Under the pieces are notes generated by a model that was given only the letters and a program-made list of their open reading frames with translations, was not told the origin of the DNA and did no database searches. From Actinomycetes bacterium (GTDB lineage Bacteria; Actinomycetota; Acidimicrobiia; Acidimicrobiales; UBA8190): 5,653 nucleotides of DNA. The number at the start of each line of letters is the position of its first letter. The first letter of the stretch is position 1. The stretch lies in contig JAJYAB010000134.1 of the NCBI GenBank assembly GCA_021779775.1, positions 1 through 5,653 on the forward strand. The letters are read 5' to 3'. The translations under genes and the position numbers were made by a program. Positions 1 through 5,601 of this stretch are shown here, piece by piece.

Positions 1-758
1 TTCGGCTTCCCCCGGTGCGGCACCGGCGCCAGGAACGGTGCGTCGGTCTCCACCAGAAGGCGGTCGGGCGGGCACAGCACGGCAGCCTGGCGCACCTCGC
101 CGGCAGACTTGAACGTGACGATGCCGCTGAACGACAAGAAGGCGCCCAGGTCGAGGCAGCGGCGCGCCTCGTCGGGGCCGCCGGAGAAGCAGTGGACCAC
201 CGTCCGCTGACCGGCCCCCTCGCTCCGCAGGATGTCGAGGGTGTCGTCCCACGCCTGGCGGGTGTGGACGACGACGGCGAGGTCGTGGTGGCGAGCCACG
301 GCGACCTGCTCGGCGAACACCTGCCGCTGCACCGGGCGCGGCGAGTGGTCGTAGTGGTAGTCGAGCCCGCACTCGCCGACCGCCACCACCACACCGGGTG
401 CCGCCTGTGCCGCCCAGGTGAGGAGCGTGTCGACCTCGCCGGCGCCGTGCACCGCCTCGTGTGGGTGGACGCCGGCGGTAGCCCACGCCCGCAGGCCGCT
501 GCCGGGAGACGCCCCGATGGCCTGGGCGACGAGGATCGCCTGGCGCGAGGTGTCCAGGTCGGTCCCGACACACACCAGCCCGCCCACCCCGGCGGCAGCT
601 GCCTCGCGGATCGCCTCGCCGGCGACCATGCCGTCGGGCAGGTACGTGTCCTGCAGGTGGCAGTGCGAGTCGAGCCACCGGACCCCGGGTGCAGGCGCCG
701 CTGGCGGACTCACTCCTGGCGGACTCGCTCCTGGCGGGCTCGCTCCTGGCGGGCTCAC
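1..758 (-). CDS. tatD: TatD-family metal-dependent hydrolase (DNase-like), 3' end cut by window
   Basis: This is a TatD-family TIM-barrel metallohydrolase; relatives are Mg2+-dependent 3'-5' exonucleases of the cytoplasm. Counting from the GTG at 758, about 252 residues are visible. The first metal-binding HxH is in WLDSHCHL (H32, H34), followed by GVHPHEA, VGECGLDYHYD (bridging E129), VVVHTRQAW (H165), VHCFSGG (H189), SFSGIVTFK and RLLVETDAPFLAPVPHRGK (D239). All expected metal ligands are present, and only a short C-terminal tail is lost at the window edge. The start is uncertain. GTG at 758 overlaps the metG stop as GTGA, fitting coupled translation, and gives an N-terminus of PPGxS-type repeats. 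GTG at 713 gives a shorter N-terminus closer to the family norm. Neither has a well-spaced Shine-Dalgarno. It is last in the visible operon, and metG-tatD adjacency is common in bacteria. The family call is secure; the true substrate (DNA, D-aminoacyl-tRNA or other) is not shown. Confidence 0.93.
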   Translation of the reverse strand, partial: MSPPGASPPGASPPGVSPPAAPAPGVRWLDSHCHLQDTYLPDGMVAGEAIREAAAAGVGGLVCVGTDLDTSRQAILVAQAIGASPGSGLRAWATAGVHPHEAVHGAGEVDTLLTWAAQAAPGVVVAVGECGLDYHYDHSPRPVQRQVFAEQVAVARHHDLAVVVHTRQAWDDTLDILRSEGAGQRTVVHCFSGGPDEARRCLDLGAFLSFSGIVTFKSAGEVRQAAVLCPPDRLLVETDAPFLAPVPHRGKP

Positions 759-765
759 TCCTGGC
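700..765. repeat. 15-bp tandem repeat, four units, across metG stop and tatD start
   Basis: Four head-to-tail 15-bp units lie at 706-720, 721-735, 736-750 and 751-765, and a partial copy (GCTGGC) lies at 700-705. The plus-strand consensus is GGRCTCRCTCCTGGC. Units differ only at two positions: G/A at base 3 and A/G at base 7. On the minus strand each unit carries AGGAG. The two outer units read AGGAGTGAG, so they supply GTG codons, and the inner two read AGGAGCGAG. The metG stop lies in the unit at 751-765. As tatD coding sequence the array reads as a five-residue PPGxS motif. Confidence 0.9.
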
Positions 766-2263
766 GCCGGGGGAACAGCGGTGCCCCCTTCTCCACGGCC
801 AGGCCCCCGGGGTAGCCGCCCCACGCCGCGTCGTCGGGCACCCGGCGGTCCTCGGGGAGCCCGCCGAGACCCAGCCGGCGCCAGATCTCCGCGCAGGTCG
901 AGGGCATCGCCGGGCTGGCCAGGAGCGCCACGATCCGCAGCGACTCGAGCGCCGACCCGAGCACGGCGTCGACCGCCGGGCCCGGCGCATGCTTCCACGG
1001 CTCCGCCGACTCCAGCGCCGCGTTGGTCTCGCGGATGAGCCGCCAGGTCGCCTCCAGCGCAGCGGCCGGCTGCATCGCCTCCCAGGCGCCGGACGCTTCG
1101 GCCACGACACCGGCGGCCACGGCCGCCAGGCGGCTCGCCGGGTCGGGTGCCGGCCCCACCCCTCCGCACTTGGTCCCCACCACCGTGGCCACCCGTGCCA
1201 GGAGGTTCCCCAGGTTATTGGCCAGATCCGCGTTGTAGCGGGCGGTGATCCCCTCGTAGGAGAAGTCGCCGTCCGAGCCGAGCGGCGTGTCCCGCAGCAG
1301 GTGGTAGCGGACGGGATCGACCCCGAAGTCGACGGTCAGGTCCCCGGGGGCGATCTGGTTCAACTTGGACTTCGCCATCTTCTCCCCACCGACTAGCAGC
1401 CATCCGTGGACCTGCACGTGGTTGGGAGGGTCGATGCCTGCAGCCATGCACATGGCCGGCCACCACACGCAGTGGAACCGGATGATCTCCTTCCCGATCA
1501 GGTGGTGCACAGCCGGCCACCACCGGGCGAAGCGATCGTCGTCCTGGCCGTAGCCGATGGCCGTCAGGTAGTTCACCAACGCGTCGTACCAGACGTAGAA
1601 CACATGGCGGGGGTCCCAGGGGACCGGCACCCCCCAGTCGATCGACGTGCGGGTGATCGAGATGTCCTGCAGGCCGCCCTTCACGAAGCTGAGCGCCTCG
1701 TTGCGCTTTTGCTCCGGCAGGATCCGGCCGGGGTCCGACTCGAACCACTCGACGAGACGGTCCTGGAAGGCGCTGAGCCGGAAGAAGTAGTTCTCCTCCT
1801 CGTACCACTCGGCCGGGCGGCCGTGGACCGGGCAGGTCCGGTCGCCGGCCAGCTCGTCCTCGGCGTAGTACTGCTCGCACCCGACGCAGTACCAGCCGCG
1901 GTAGGTGTCGCTGACGATGTAGCCGTTGTCGTAGATGCGCTGTAAGAACTGCTGGACCGTCCGGTGGTGGCGGGCTTCGCTGGTGCGGATGAAGTCGTCG
2001 TTGGCGATCTGCAGATCCGCCCAGGCCCCGGCGAAGCGCGGGGCGAGCTCGTCGGTCCACGCCTGCGGGCTGAGCCCGTTGGCGGTCGCTGCCTGGGCGA
2101 CCTTCAGCCCGTGCTCGTCGGTGCCGGTCAGGAAGAAGACGTCGTCACCGGCGAGGCGGTGCCAGCGGGCGATGGCGTCGGCGTTGACCGTGCAGTAGGC
2201 GTGGCCGATGTGCGGGGCGTCGTTGACATAGTAGATGGGCGTCGTCACGTAGAAGGGCGGCAC
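755..2263 (-). CDS. metG: Methionine--tRNA ligase (MetRS)
   Basis: This is a class I aminoacyl-tRNA synthetase that charges tRNA-Met with methionine in the cytoplasm. The protein has 502 residues. FYVTTPIYYVNDAPHIGHAY opens the Rossmann fold with HIGH at 18-21, and GTDEHG follows at 47-52. A zinc knuckle is formed by C126, C129, C144 and H147 (CVGC and CPVH). ENYFFRLS and the TRTSIDWGVPVPWD segment follow. The class I signature is KMAKS at 295-299, a variant of KMSKS. The C-terminal third is the helical anticodon-binding domain, including the NLGNLLARV segment. There is no C-terminal EMAP/Trbp111-like extension, so it resembles the shorter form without the dimerisation domain. The start is GTG (2263), just ahead of the conserved FYVTTPIYY and preceded by a G-rich TTGGGGGC instead of a clear Shine-Dalgarno. 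It lies 42 bases after msrA and its stop overlaps one possible tatD start. All catalytic motifs are intact. Confidence 0.97.
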   Translation of the reverse strand: MPPFYVTTPIYYVNDAPHIGHAYCTVNADAIARWHRLAGDDVFFLTGTDEHGLKVAQAATANGLSPQAWTDELAPRFAGAWADLQIANDDFIRTSEARHHRTVQQFLQRIYDNGYIVSDTYRGWYCVGCEQYYAEDELAGDRTCPVHGRPAEWYEEENYFFRLSAFQDRLVEWFESDPGRILPEQKRNEALSFVKGGLQDISITRTSIDWGVPVPWDPRHVFYVWYDALVNYLTAIGYGQDDDRFARWWPAVHHLIGKEIIRFHCVWWPAMCMAAGIDPPNHVQVHGWLLVGGEKMAKSKLNQIAPGDLTVDFGVDPVRYHLLRDTPLGSDGDFSYEGITARYNADLANNLGNLLARVATVVGTKCGGVGPAPDPASRLAAVAAGVVAEASGAWEAMQPAAALEATWRLIRETNAALESAEPWKHAPGPAVDAVLGSALESLRIVALLASPAMPSTCAEIWRRLGLGGLPEDRRVPDDAAWGGYPGGLAVEKGAPLFPRRQE

Positions 2264-2305
2264 GCCCCCAAGGGTACCGACCCGGGCGTAACGGCCTGCC
2301 GATCG

Positions 2306-2848
2306 TCACCAGTTGGCGACGTGGCACCCCCCCCGGCCGGTCCGCTCGGTGTAACGCTGGTGGTAGGCCTCGGCCGGCCAGAAGGTGGTTGCCGGCGCCA
2401 CCTCGGTGACGATCGGCCGCGCGAAGCGGGTAGCGAATTGGGCCACCGACGCCCGGGCCGCCGCCAGCTGCGCGTCGTCGTGGGCGTAGATCCCCGACCG
2501 GTACTGCGAGCCGACGTCGGGCCCCTGGCGGTTCAAGGTGGTGGGGTCGTGATGCCGCCAGAGCTCGGCCAGCAGGTCCTCGTAGCGCACCCGGCCCGGG
2601 TCGTAGGTGACCAGGACGGCTTCCGCATGCCCGGTGGTCCCCGAGCAGACCTGCTCGTAGGTGGGGCGGTCGACATGGCCGGCGGTGTAGCCCGACACCA
2701 CGTCGACCACCCCGGGGATCTGGCGGAACATCTCCTCCACCCCCCAGAAGCAGCCGGCGGCGAACGTCGCCAGGGCCAGCCCGGGGGGTGCCTGGCCCGG
2801 CTCCACCGGCGGGGCCTGCGTCTTGTCGTTCGTGCCCAGCCACCCCAT
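2306..2848 (-). CDS. msrA: Peptide-methionine (S)-S-oxide reductase MsrA
   Basis: MsrA reduces methionine-S-sulfoxide, free or in proteins, back to methionine with electrons from thioredoxin, so it is an oxidative-damage repair enzyme of the cytoplasm. The protein has 180 residues, within the normal family range, and no MsrB domain is fused. The catalytic motif GCFWG is at 32-36 with nucleophile C33. GHAEAV carries the active-site glutamate (E77), and DVGSQYRS (111-118) carries the substrate-site aspartate and tyrosine. C175 in the tail GRGGCHVANW is the likely resolving cysteine; C68 is an extra one. The first 25 or so residues are proline-rich and look like an unstructured leader, with no signal peptide. 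The start is ATG at 2848, preceded by GAGGAG ten bases upstream. That Shine-Dalgarno overlaps the rsmI stop (TGAGGAG), which suggests coupled expression. It sits directly before metG. Confidence 0.96.
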   Translation of the reverse strand: MGWLGTNDKTQAPPVEPGQAPPGLALATFAAGCFWGVEEMFRQIPGVVDVVSGYTAGHVDRPTYEQVCSGTTGHAEAVLVTYDPGRVRYEDLLAELWRHHDPTTLNRQGPDVGSQYRSGIYAHDDAQLAAARASVAQFATRFARPIVTEVAPATTFWPAEAYHQRYTERTGRGGCHVANW

Positions 2849-2862
2849 CGTCGCCTGTCTCC

Positions 2863-3735
2863 TCACCCGGCATCGGCGCCGGATCCACTGCCGCCGTTCC
2901 GACGGCCAAGCTCCACCGCTGCCGCGTAGGCCCGCCGGCGACCGACGCCAAGCTGGCCTGCCACAGCCGTGGCAGCATCGCGCACGCTGGCGCCACCGTG
3001 CAGGGCGGCCTCCACGGCAGCCGACACCGCGTCGTCGGGGACGCCGGCTGGCGGGCCGGCCCCGCCGACCACCAGCACCACCTCTCCCCGGACGGGGTGG
3101 CCGGCGAAGTGGGCTGCCGCCGCACCCGCCTCGCCGCGCCACACTTCCTCGTGGACCTTGGTGAGCTCGCGGGCGACGGCCACCCGCCGTGCAGGGCCGC
3201 ACGACTCCGCCAGGTCGGCCAGAGTGGCCGCCAGGCGACCGGGGGCTTCGTGGAGCACGACCGTCCGCTCCTCCGCGGCCATGGCTGCCAGGCGGCGGCG
3301 GCGCCCGGCTCCCTTGCGCGGCAGGAACCCCTCGAAGCAGAACCGATCCGTCGGCAGCCCGCTCGTCACCAGCGCCGCCAGCGCCGCGTTGGCACCCGGC
3401 ACGGTGGTGACCTCCAAGCCGGCAGCGACCACCGCTGCGACCAGGCGGGCACCAGGATCGGAGATGCCCGGCGTGCCGGCGTCGCTCACCACCGCTACCG
3501 TGTCGCCGGTCTCGATCCGGGCGACCAGCTCCGGGATCCGCTCCGGCTCGTTGTGCTGGTGCAGCGACCGGAGGCGCCGGGCCCGGACGCCGATGCGCGC
3601 CAGCATCTGCCCGGTGTGGCGGGTGTCCTCGCAGCACACCAGGTCGGCCTCGGCCAACACCCGTGCCGCCCGGGGGGCGAGGTCATCGAGGTTGCCGATC
3701 GGGGTAGCCACCAGCACCAACCGGCCGGCGTTCAC
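2863..3735 (-). CDS. rsmI: 16S rRNA (cytidine(1402)-2'-O)-methyltransferase RsmI
   Basis: RsmI uses S-adenosylmethionine to methylate the ribose 2'-O of C1402 in the decoding centre of 16S rRNA. It belongs to the tetrapyrrole-methylase fold family. From GTG at 3735 it is 290 residues, a normal length. The order of motifs is GRLVLVATPIGNLDDLAPRA (5-22), CCEDTRHTG (34-42), LHQHNE (58-63), VSDAGTPGISDPG (83-95), VPGANAALAALVTSGLP (112-128), DRFCFEGFLPRK (130-141), ARELTKVHEEVWRG (188-201) and GEVVLVV (217-223). The C-terminal region ends in a Gly/Ser-rich tail. Another in-frame GTG at 3759 would add eight residues; neither has a strong ribosome site, so the start is uncertain by 24 bases. It follows the DUF192 gene by 43 bases (19 with the longer start) and precedes msrA by 14. 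Confidence 0.95.
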   Translation of the reverse strand: MNAGRLVLVATPIGNLDDLAPRAARVLAEADLVCCEDTRHTGQMLARIGVRARRLRSLHQHNEPERIPELVARIETGDTVAVVSDAGTPGISDPGARLVAAVVAAGLEVTTVPGANAALAALVTSGLPTDRFCFEGFLPRKGAGRRRRLAAMAAEERTVVLHEAPGRLAATLADLAESCGPARRVAVARELTKVHEEVWRGEAGAAAAHFAGHPVRGEVVLVVGGAGPPAGVPDDAVSAAVEAALHGGASVRDAATAVAGQLGVGRRRAYAAAVELGRRNGGSGSGADAG

Positions 3736-3778
3736 AGCACCGGCCCACCGGTCGGTCACGGCGCGGGCGTCCCGGCCG

Positions 3779-4120
3779 TCACGGCGCGGCCCGCAGCTCC
3801 AGCTGGTCGCCGCAGCGCAGGTGCCAGCGCTCGAACGCGCCGGCTTCCGCCTCGAGCACCGACCTGGCCCGCAGCCGCGGCACACCCACCCGCCAGGGGT
3901 CCATCGTGCACAGGTCGACCACGGCCAGCCGGCGGTCGAGGAAGGCCACGTCGATCGGGAACCGCATGCCGAGGGTGTGGACGGCCCTCGTGTGGTGGAG
4001 CACCATCGCCCCGTCGAGCCCCTCGCGTCCGAGCAGGCCGCGCGAGCGGGCCGCCAGCCCGGACGCCACCTGGGCGGCGGCCAGCACTTCATCTTCTCGA
4101 AGCAGCCACCACGACGTCAT
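3779..4120 (-). CDS. DUF192 family small protein
   Basis: This 113-residue protein matches the DUF192 (COG1430) pattern. RSRGLLGREGLDGAMVL (26-41) is the usual R..GLMGR-type opening. HTRAVHTLGMRFPIDVAFLD (43-62) is the family signature, with the conserved Thr/Met/Phe-Pro-Ile-Asp run. The second half gives VVDLCTMDPWRV, PRLRARSVLEAEAG and LRCGDQLEL (101-109). Many DUF192 proteins carry a signal peptide or lipobox, but none is seen here because MTSWWLLRED lacks a charged start and a long hydrophobic core. The product is probably cytoplasmic. The biochemical role of the family is unknown, and I do not assign one. The start is ATG at 4120, 14 bases after the ychF stop, without a clear Shine-Dalgarno, so it likely relies on coupling. 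Its place between ychF and rsmI is the only functional hint. Confidence 0.88.
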   Translation of the reverse strand: MTSWWLLREDEVLAAAQVASGLAARSRGLLGREGLDGAMVLHHTRAVHTLGMRFPIDVAFLDRRLAVVDLCTMDPWRVGVPRLRARSVLEAEAGAFERWHLRCGDQLELRAAP

Positions 4121-4134
4121 CGGACGGCTGTGCC

Positions 4135-5211
4135 CTAGACGTTGAACCGGATCTCGACGACGTCGCCGTCGGCGAGCTGGTAATCCTTGCCTTCGAGGCG
4201 GATCCGGCCGGCAGCCTTGGCAGCCTGCCAGGAGCCGGCGTCGACCAGCTCGTCCCAATGGACCACCTCCGCCCGGATGAAGCCCCGCTGCAGGTCGGAG
4301 TGGATGACCCCGGCGCACTCGGGTGCCGACGCCCCGGCACGGAAACTCCACGCACGCGACTCTTTGTCCCCGGTGGTGAAGAACACGCGGCGGCCGAGCA
4401 GGTGGTAGGAAGCTCGGGCCACCCGGGCCAAGGCCCCCTCGCCGAGGCCCAGACCTTCGAGCAGCTCGACCCGCTCGTCCGGCCCGAGCTGCGCGGCCTC
4501 CGCCTCGAGCTGGACCGACACACCGAGCACCTCGCCGTGCCCGTCCAGCTCGTCGGCCAACGCCTTGACGATGGCTCCGGCGCCGTCGAGCTGGTCTTCG
4601 CCCAGGTTGACGACGACCAGCACCGGCTTGTCGGTCAGCAGGAACAGCCCGCCGAGCAGCTCTCGCTGCTCGGCGCCGACATCGGACCGGTACAGCGGCG
4701 TGCCGGCGGACAGCACCTGCAGAGCTGACTCCATGGCGGCGACTTCGCCGGCCAGGCGCTTGTCGGCCCGTGCCGCCTTCCGGCGCTTGTCGAGCTGGGA
4801 CTCTACGGTGGCCAGGTCGGCCAGCACGAGCTCGAGCTCCAACGTGCCGAGGGATCCGACCGGATCCGGATCCCCCGCCACTGCAGGGTCCTCGAAGGCC
4901 CGCAGCACCAGGCAGAGGGCGTCGACCTCGCGGATGCCGGCGAGGAACCGGTTGCCGAGCCCTTCGCCGGTGGACGATCCGGCCACCAGCCCGGCGATGT
5001 CGACCACCTCGACCCCGGCCCGCACCACCTTCCGGCTGGCGCTCATCACCGCCAGGGCGTCGAGCCGCCGGTCCGGCAACGGCGCCACCGCCTGCACCGA
5101 CTCGGTCGTGGTGAACGGATGGGCCGCCACCAGAGCCGACCCACCGGTCAGGGCGTTGAACAGCGACGTCTTGCCGGCGTTGGGCAGTCCGACCAGGCCG
5201 AGGCGCTCCAT
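4135..5211 (-). CDS. ychF: YchF/OLA1-type P-loop NTPase, divergent
   Basis: YchF is an Obg-related P-loop NTPase that binds ribosomes and in E. coli prefers ATP. The protein has 358 residues (E. coli 363). G1 is GLPNAGKTS (8-16). The switch I region is HPFTTTES (31-38). G3 is VDIAGLVAGSSTGEGLGNRFL (70-90), with a hydrophobic residue where Ras-type GTPases have Gln. The G4 element is NLGE (202-205), the non-canonical NxxE form linked to ATP use. The middle (about 125-275) is the helical domain. The C-terminal TGS/DUF933 domain includes AGVIHSDLQRGFIRAEVV and ends in RLEGKDYQLADGDVVEIRFNV. Compared with E. coli, the stretch after FED (residues 106-128) has lost the H(V)SGKVNPADDIEVI segment, including the equivalent of His114. 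The ATG at 5211 is chosen because MERLGLVGLPN matches the family; GTG at 5214 and GTG at 5289 are alternatives. It is first in the minus-strand operon. Confidence 0.93.
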   Translation of the reverse strand: MERLGLVGLPNAGKTSLFNALTGGSALVAAHPFTTTESVQAVAPLPDRRLDALAVMSASRKVVRAGVEVVDIAGLVAGSSTGEGLGNRFLAGIREVDALCLVLRAFEDPAVAGDPDPVGSLGTLELELVLADLATVESQLDKRRKAARADKRLAGEVAAMESALQVLSAGTPLYRSDVGAEQRELLGGLFLLTDKPVLVVVNLGEDQLDGAGAIVKALADELDGHGEVLGVSVQLEAEAAQLGPDERVELLEGLGLGEGALARVARASYHLLGRRVFFTTGDKESRAWSFRAGASAPECAGVIHSDLQRGFIRAEVVHWDELVDAGSWQAAKAAGRIRLEGKDYQLADGDVVEIRFNV

Positions 5212-5342
5212 CACCCCGCACGCTACCCGTCGGGACCGAGCGGGAGCCTCACCGGGGTGCTCCGCCCCGACGACCTCCGACGGCTGCACGAGGAATGGCC
5301 CGCTCGATCGTTCCCGATGCCAGCCTCCTCATCGCCTACTTG

Positions 5343-5409
5343 GAACTGGCCGACCCGCGCCATGAGGCGCCAGAGGCTCTGCCTGAGGCGCCAGAGGCTG
5401 GGCCAGTTC
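5343..5409. repeat. 9-bp inverted repeat flanking the 21-bp duplication
   Basis: GAACTGGCC at 5343-5351 is the exact reverse complement of GGCCAGTTC at 5401-5409. The arms enclose 49 bases that include both copies of the 21-bp duplication. In single-stranded form this would make a long stem-loop. Its role is unknown; it may be a by-product of rearrangement. Confidence 0.6.
5363..5404. repeat. 21-bp direct duplication inside the PIN-like fragment
   Basis: Two adjacent 21-bp units share an identical 16-bp core, TGAGGCGCCAGAGGCT, at 5363-5378 and 5384-5399. Each is followed by a five-base spacer (CTGCC, then GGGCC). In the PIN-like frame they encode EAPEALP and EAPEAGP. The period is a multiple of three, so the frame is kept, but the extra copy sits where the PIN fold would continue. 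Confidence 0.85.
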
Positions 5410-5422
5410 TAGCGGAGGTTTC

Positions 5423-5448
5423 CGGGCTAGCGCTCCGAGCCGCTTTTT
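5423..5448 (+). terminator. Weak rho-independent terminator-like hairpin
   Basis: On the plus strand, CGGCT (5423-5428 with one bulged G) can pair with AGCCG (5438-5442) around a nine-base loop. CTTTTTG follows at once. A competing pairing uses AGCGG (5411-5415) with CCGCT (5440-5444). The stem is only about five pairs, so the call is tentative. It would end transcription from the PIN-like fragment. Confidence 0.25.
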
Positions 5449-5482
5449 GTGCCTTCCCGCAGGTTGTAGCGAAATCGGATGG

Positions 5483-5502
5483 AGCGTGCATAAGCATGCA
5501 TA
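5483..5502. repeat. 10-bp direct repeat containing ATGCAT-type palindromes
   Basis: AGCGTGCATA (5483-5492) and AGCATGCATA (5493-5502) are adjacent and differ at one base. The second copy contains the palindrome TGCATGCA truncated to GCATGC/ATGCAT. One helical turn of spacing would suit a dimeric regulator, but no gene under its control can be identified, so an operator role is only a possibility. Confidence 0.4.
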
Positions 5503-5528
5503 GATGGTGTTGTTGGTCATTCCTGCCG

Positions 5529-5568
5529 ATTGCGGTAGGGACCGCCCTTTCGGGCGGCCCCCCGCACA
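5529..5568 (-). ncRNA. Group II intron domain VI with branch-point A
   Basis: On the minus strand GCGG (5565-5562) pairs with CCGC (5535-5532). GGGG (5561-5558) pairs with CCCT (5540-5537, last pair G-U), and CCGCCC (5557-5552) pairs with GGGCGG (5547-5542), with a GAAA tetraloop (5551-5548) and a single bulged T at 5541. The one unpaired base on the 3' side of the lower stem is A at 5536, in the branch-point position, followed by CCGCAAT to the splice site. Fourteen pairs with this architecture are hard to explain otherwise. Confidence 0.85.
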
Positions 5569-5601
5569 GATCCCAGCGTGCGGGACTACCGCACTGGGCT
5601 C
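5569..5601 (-). ncRNA. Group II intron domain V (catalytic hairpin)
   Basis: The 33-nt RNA begins GAGCCCAGTGCGG and ends CGCACGCTGGGATC, against the usual 34-nt hairpin. The lower stem pairs positions 1-9 with 25-33 (G-C, A-U, G opposite A, C-G, C-G, C-G, A-U, G-C, U-G). A two-base AC bulge at positions 23-24 matches the metal-binding bulge, and the upper stem GCGG pairs with CCGC. The AGC catalytic triad sits at positions 2-4. The apical loop (UAGUC) is not the expected GNRA tetraloop, which is unusual. Confidence 0.82.

Larger units (their letters stand above)
5295..5426 (+). pseudogene. PIN-domain (VapC toxin-like) N-terminal fragment
   Basis: Reading from ATG at 5295, the frame opens with MARSIVPDASLLIAYLELAD followed by PRHEAPEAL. 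That is the first strand and helix of VapC-type PIN nucleases: a hydrophobic strand, the first metal-binding Asp (D8) in VPDAS, LLIAYL, then a D-P-x-H-E motif. The next residues are a direct seven-residue repeat (EAPEALP, EAPEAGP) and a possible LAEV (39-42), which in PIN domains follows the second strand but here comes about ten residues early. After about 5426 the frame stays open but no longer resembles a PIN domain, and the later acidic residues are not found. AGGA touches the ATG with no spacing, and no antitoxin gene is recognisable upstream. It is best read as a decayed remnant on the opposite strand to the operon. A chance resemblance is possible. Confidence 0.45.
5212..5528. other. 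Non-coding junction between ychF and the intron end
   Basis: No complete gene is supported in these 317 bases. The left third (5212-5294) should hold the ychF operon promoter, but no convincing -35/-10 pair is visible. The closest is TAGCGT at 5225-5220 on the minus strand, 9 bases before the ATG. The middle holds a PIN-domain-like fragment with a duplication. From about 5441 to 5528 the composition is visibly less GC-rich than the operon, with runs such as CTTTTTGTG and TGGTGTTGTTGGTC, which fits acquired or decayed DNA. Confidence 0.7.

Noticed and set aside
700..765. The 15-bp array as a CRISPR or mobile-element repeat
   Set aside because: The units are contiguous with no spacers, far too short for CRISPR, and overlap coding sequence.
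1367..1381. KMAKS instead of KMSKS in MetG
   Set aside because: Ala in the third position is a tolerated variant among class I synthetases, and all other catalytic motifs are intact.
2264..2305. Terminator or promoter in the msrA-metG gap
   Set aside because: Only four-pair stems can be drawn, there is no T-run, and no -35/-10 pair is visible in 42 bases.
2788..4728. A 646-codon plus-strand open frame, and several other long plus-strand frames
   Set aside because: They lie exactly opposite rsmI, the DUF192 gene and ychF, have Pro/Arg/Ala-rich composition with no family motif, and are the expected antisense shadows in GC-rich DNA.
5211..5225. TAGCGT (5225-5220, minus) as a -10 box for a leaderless ychF transcript
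   Set aside because: It fits TANNNT, but there is no acceptable -35 at the right distance and such hexamers are frequent by chance.
5329..5520. 63-codon minus-strand frame beginning MTNNTIYACL
   Set aside because: AGGA touches the ATG with no spacing, the composition drifts to Pro/Arg/Ala, and it is antisense to the PIN-like fragment with no recognisable domain.
5541..5558. Strong hairpin (CCGCCC, TTTC loop on the plus strand, GGGCGG) as a rho-independent terminator
   Set aside because: No T-run follows on either strand, and the hairpin fits fully as the distal stem of group II intron domain VI.
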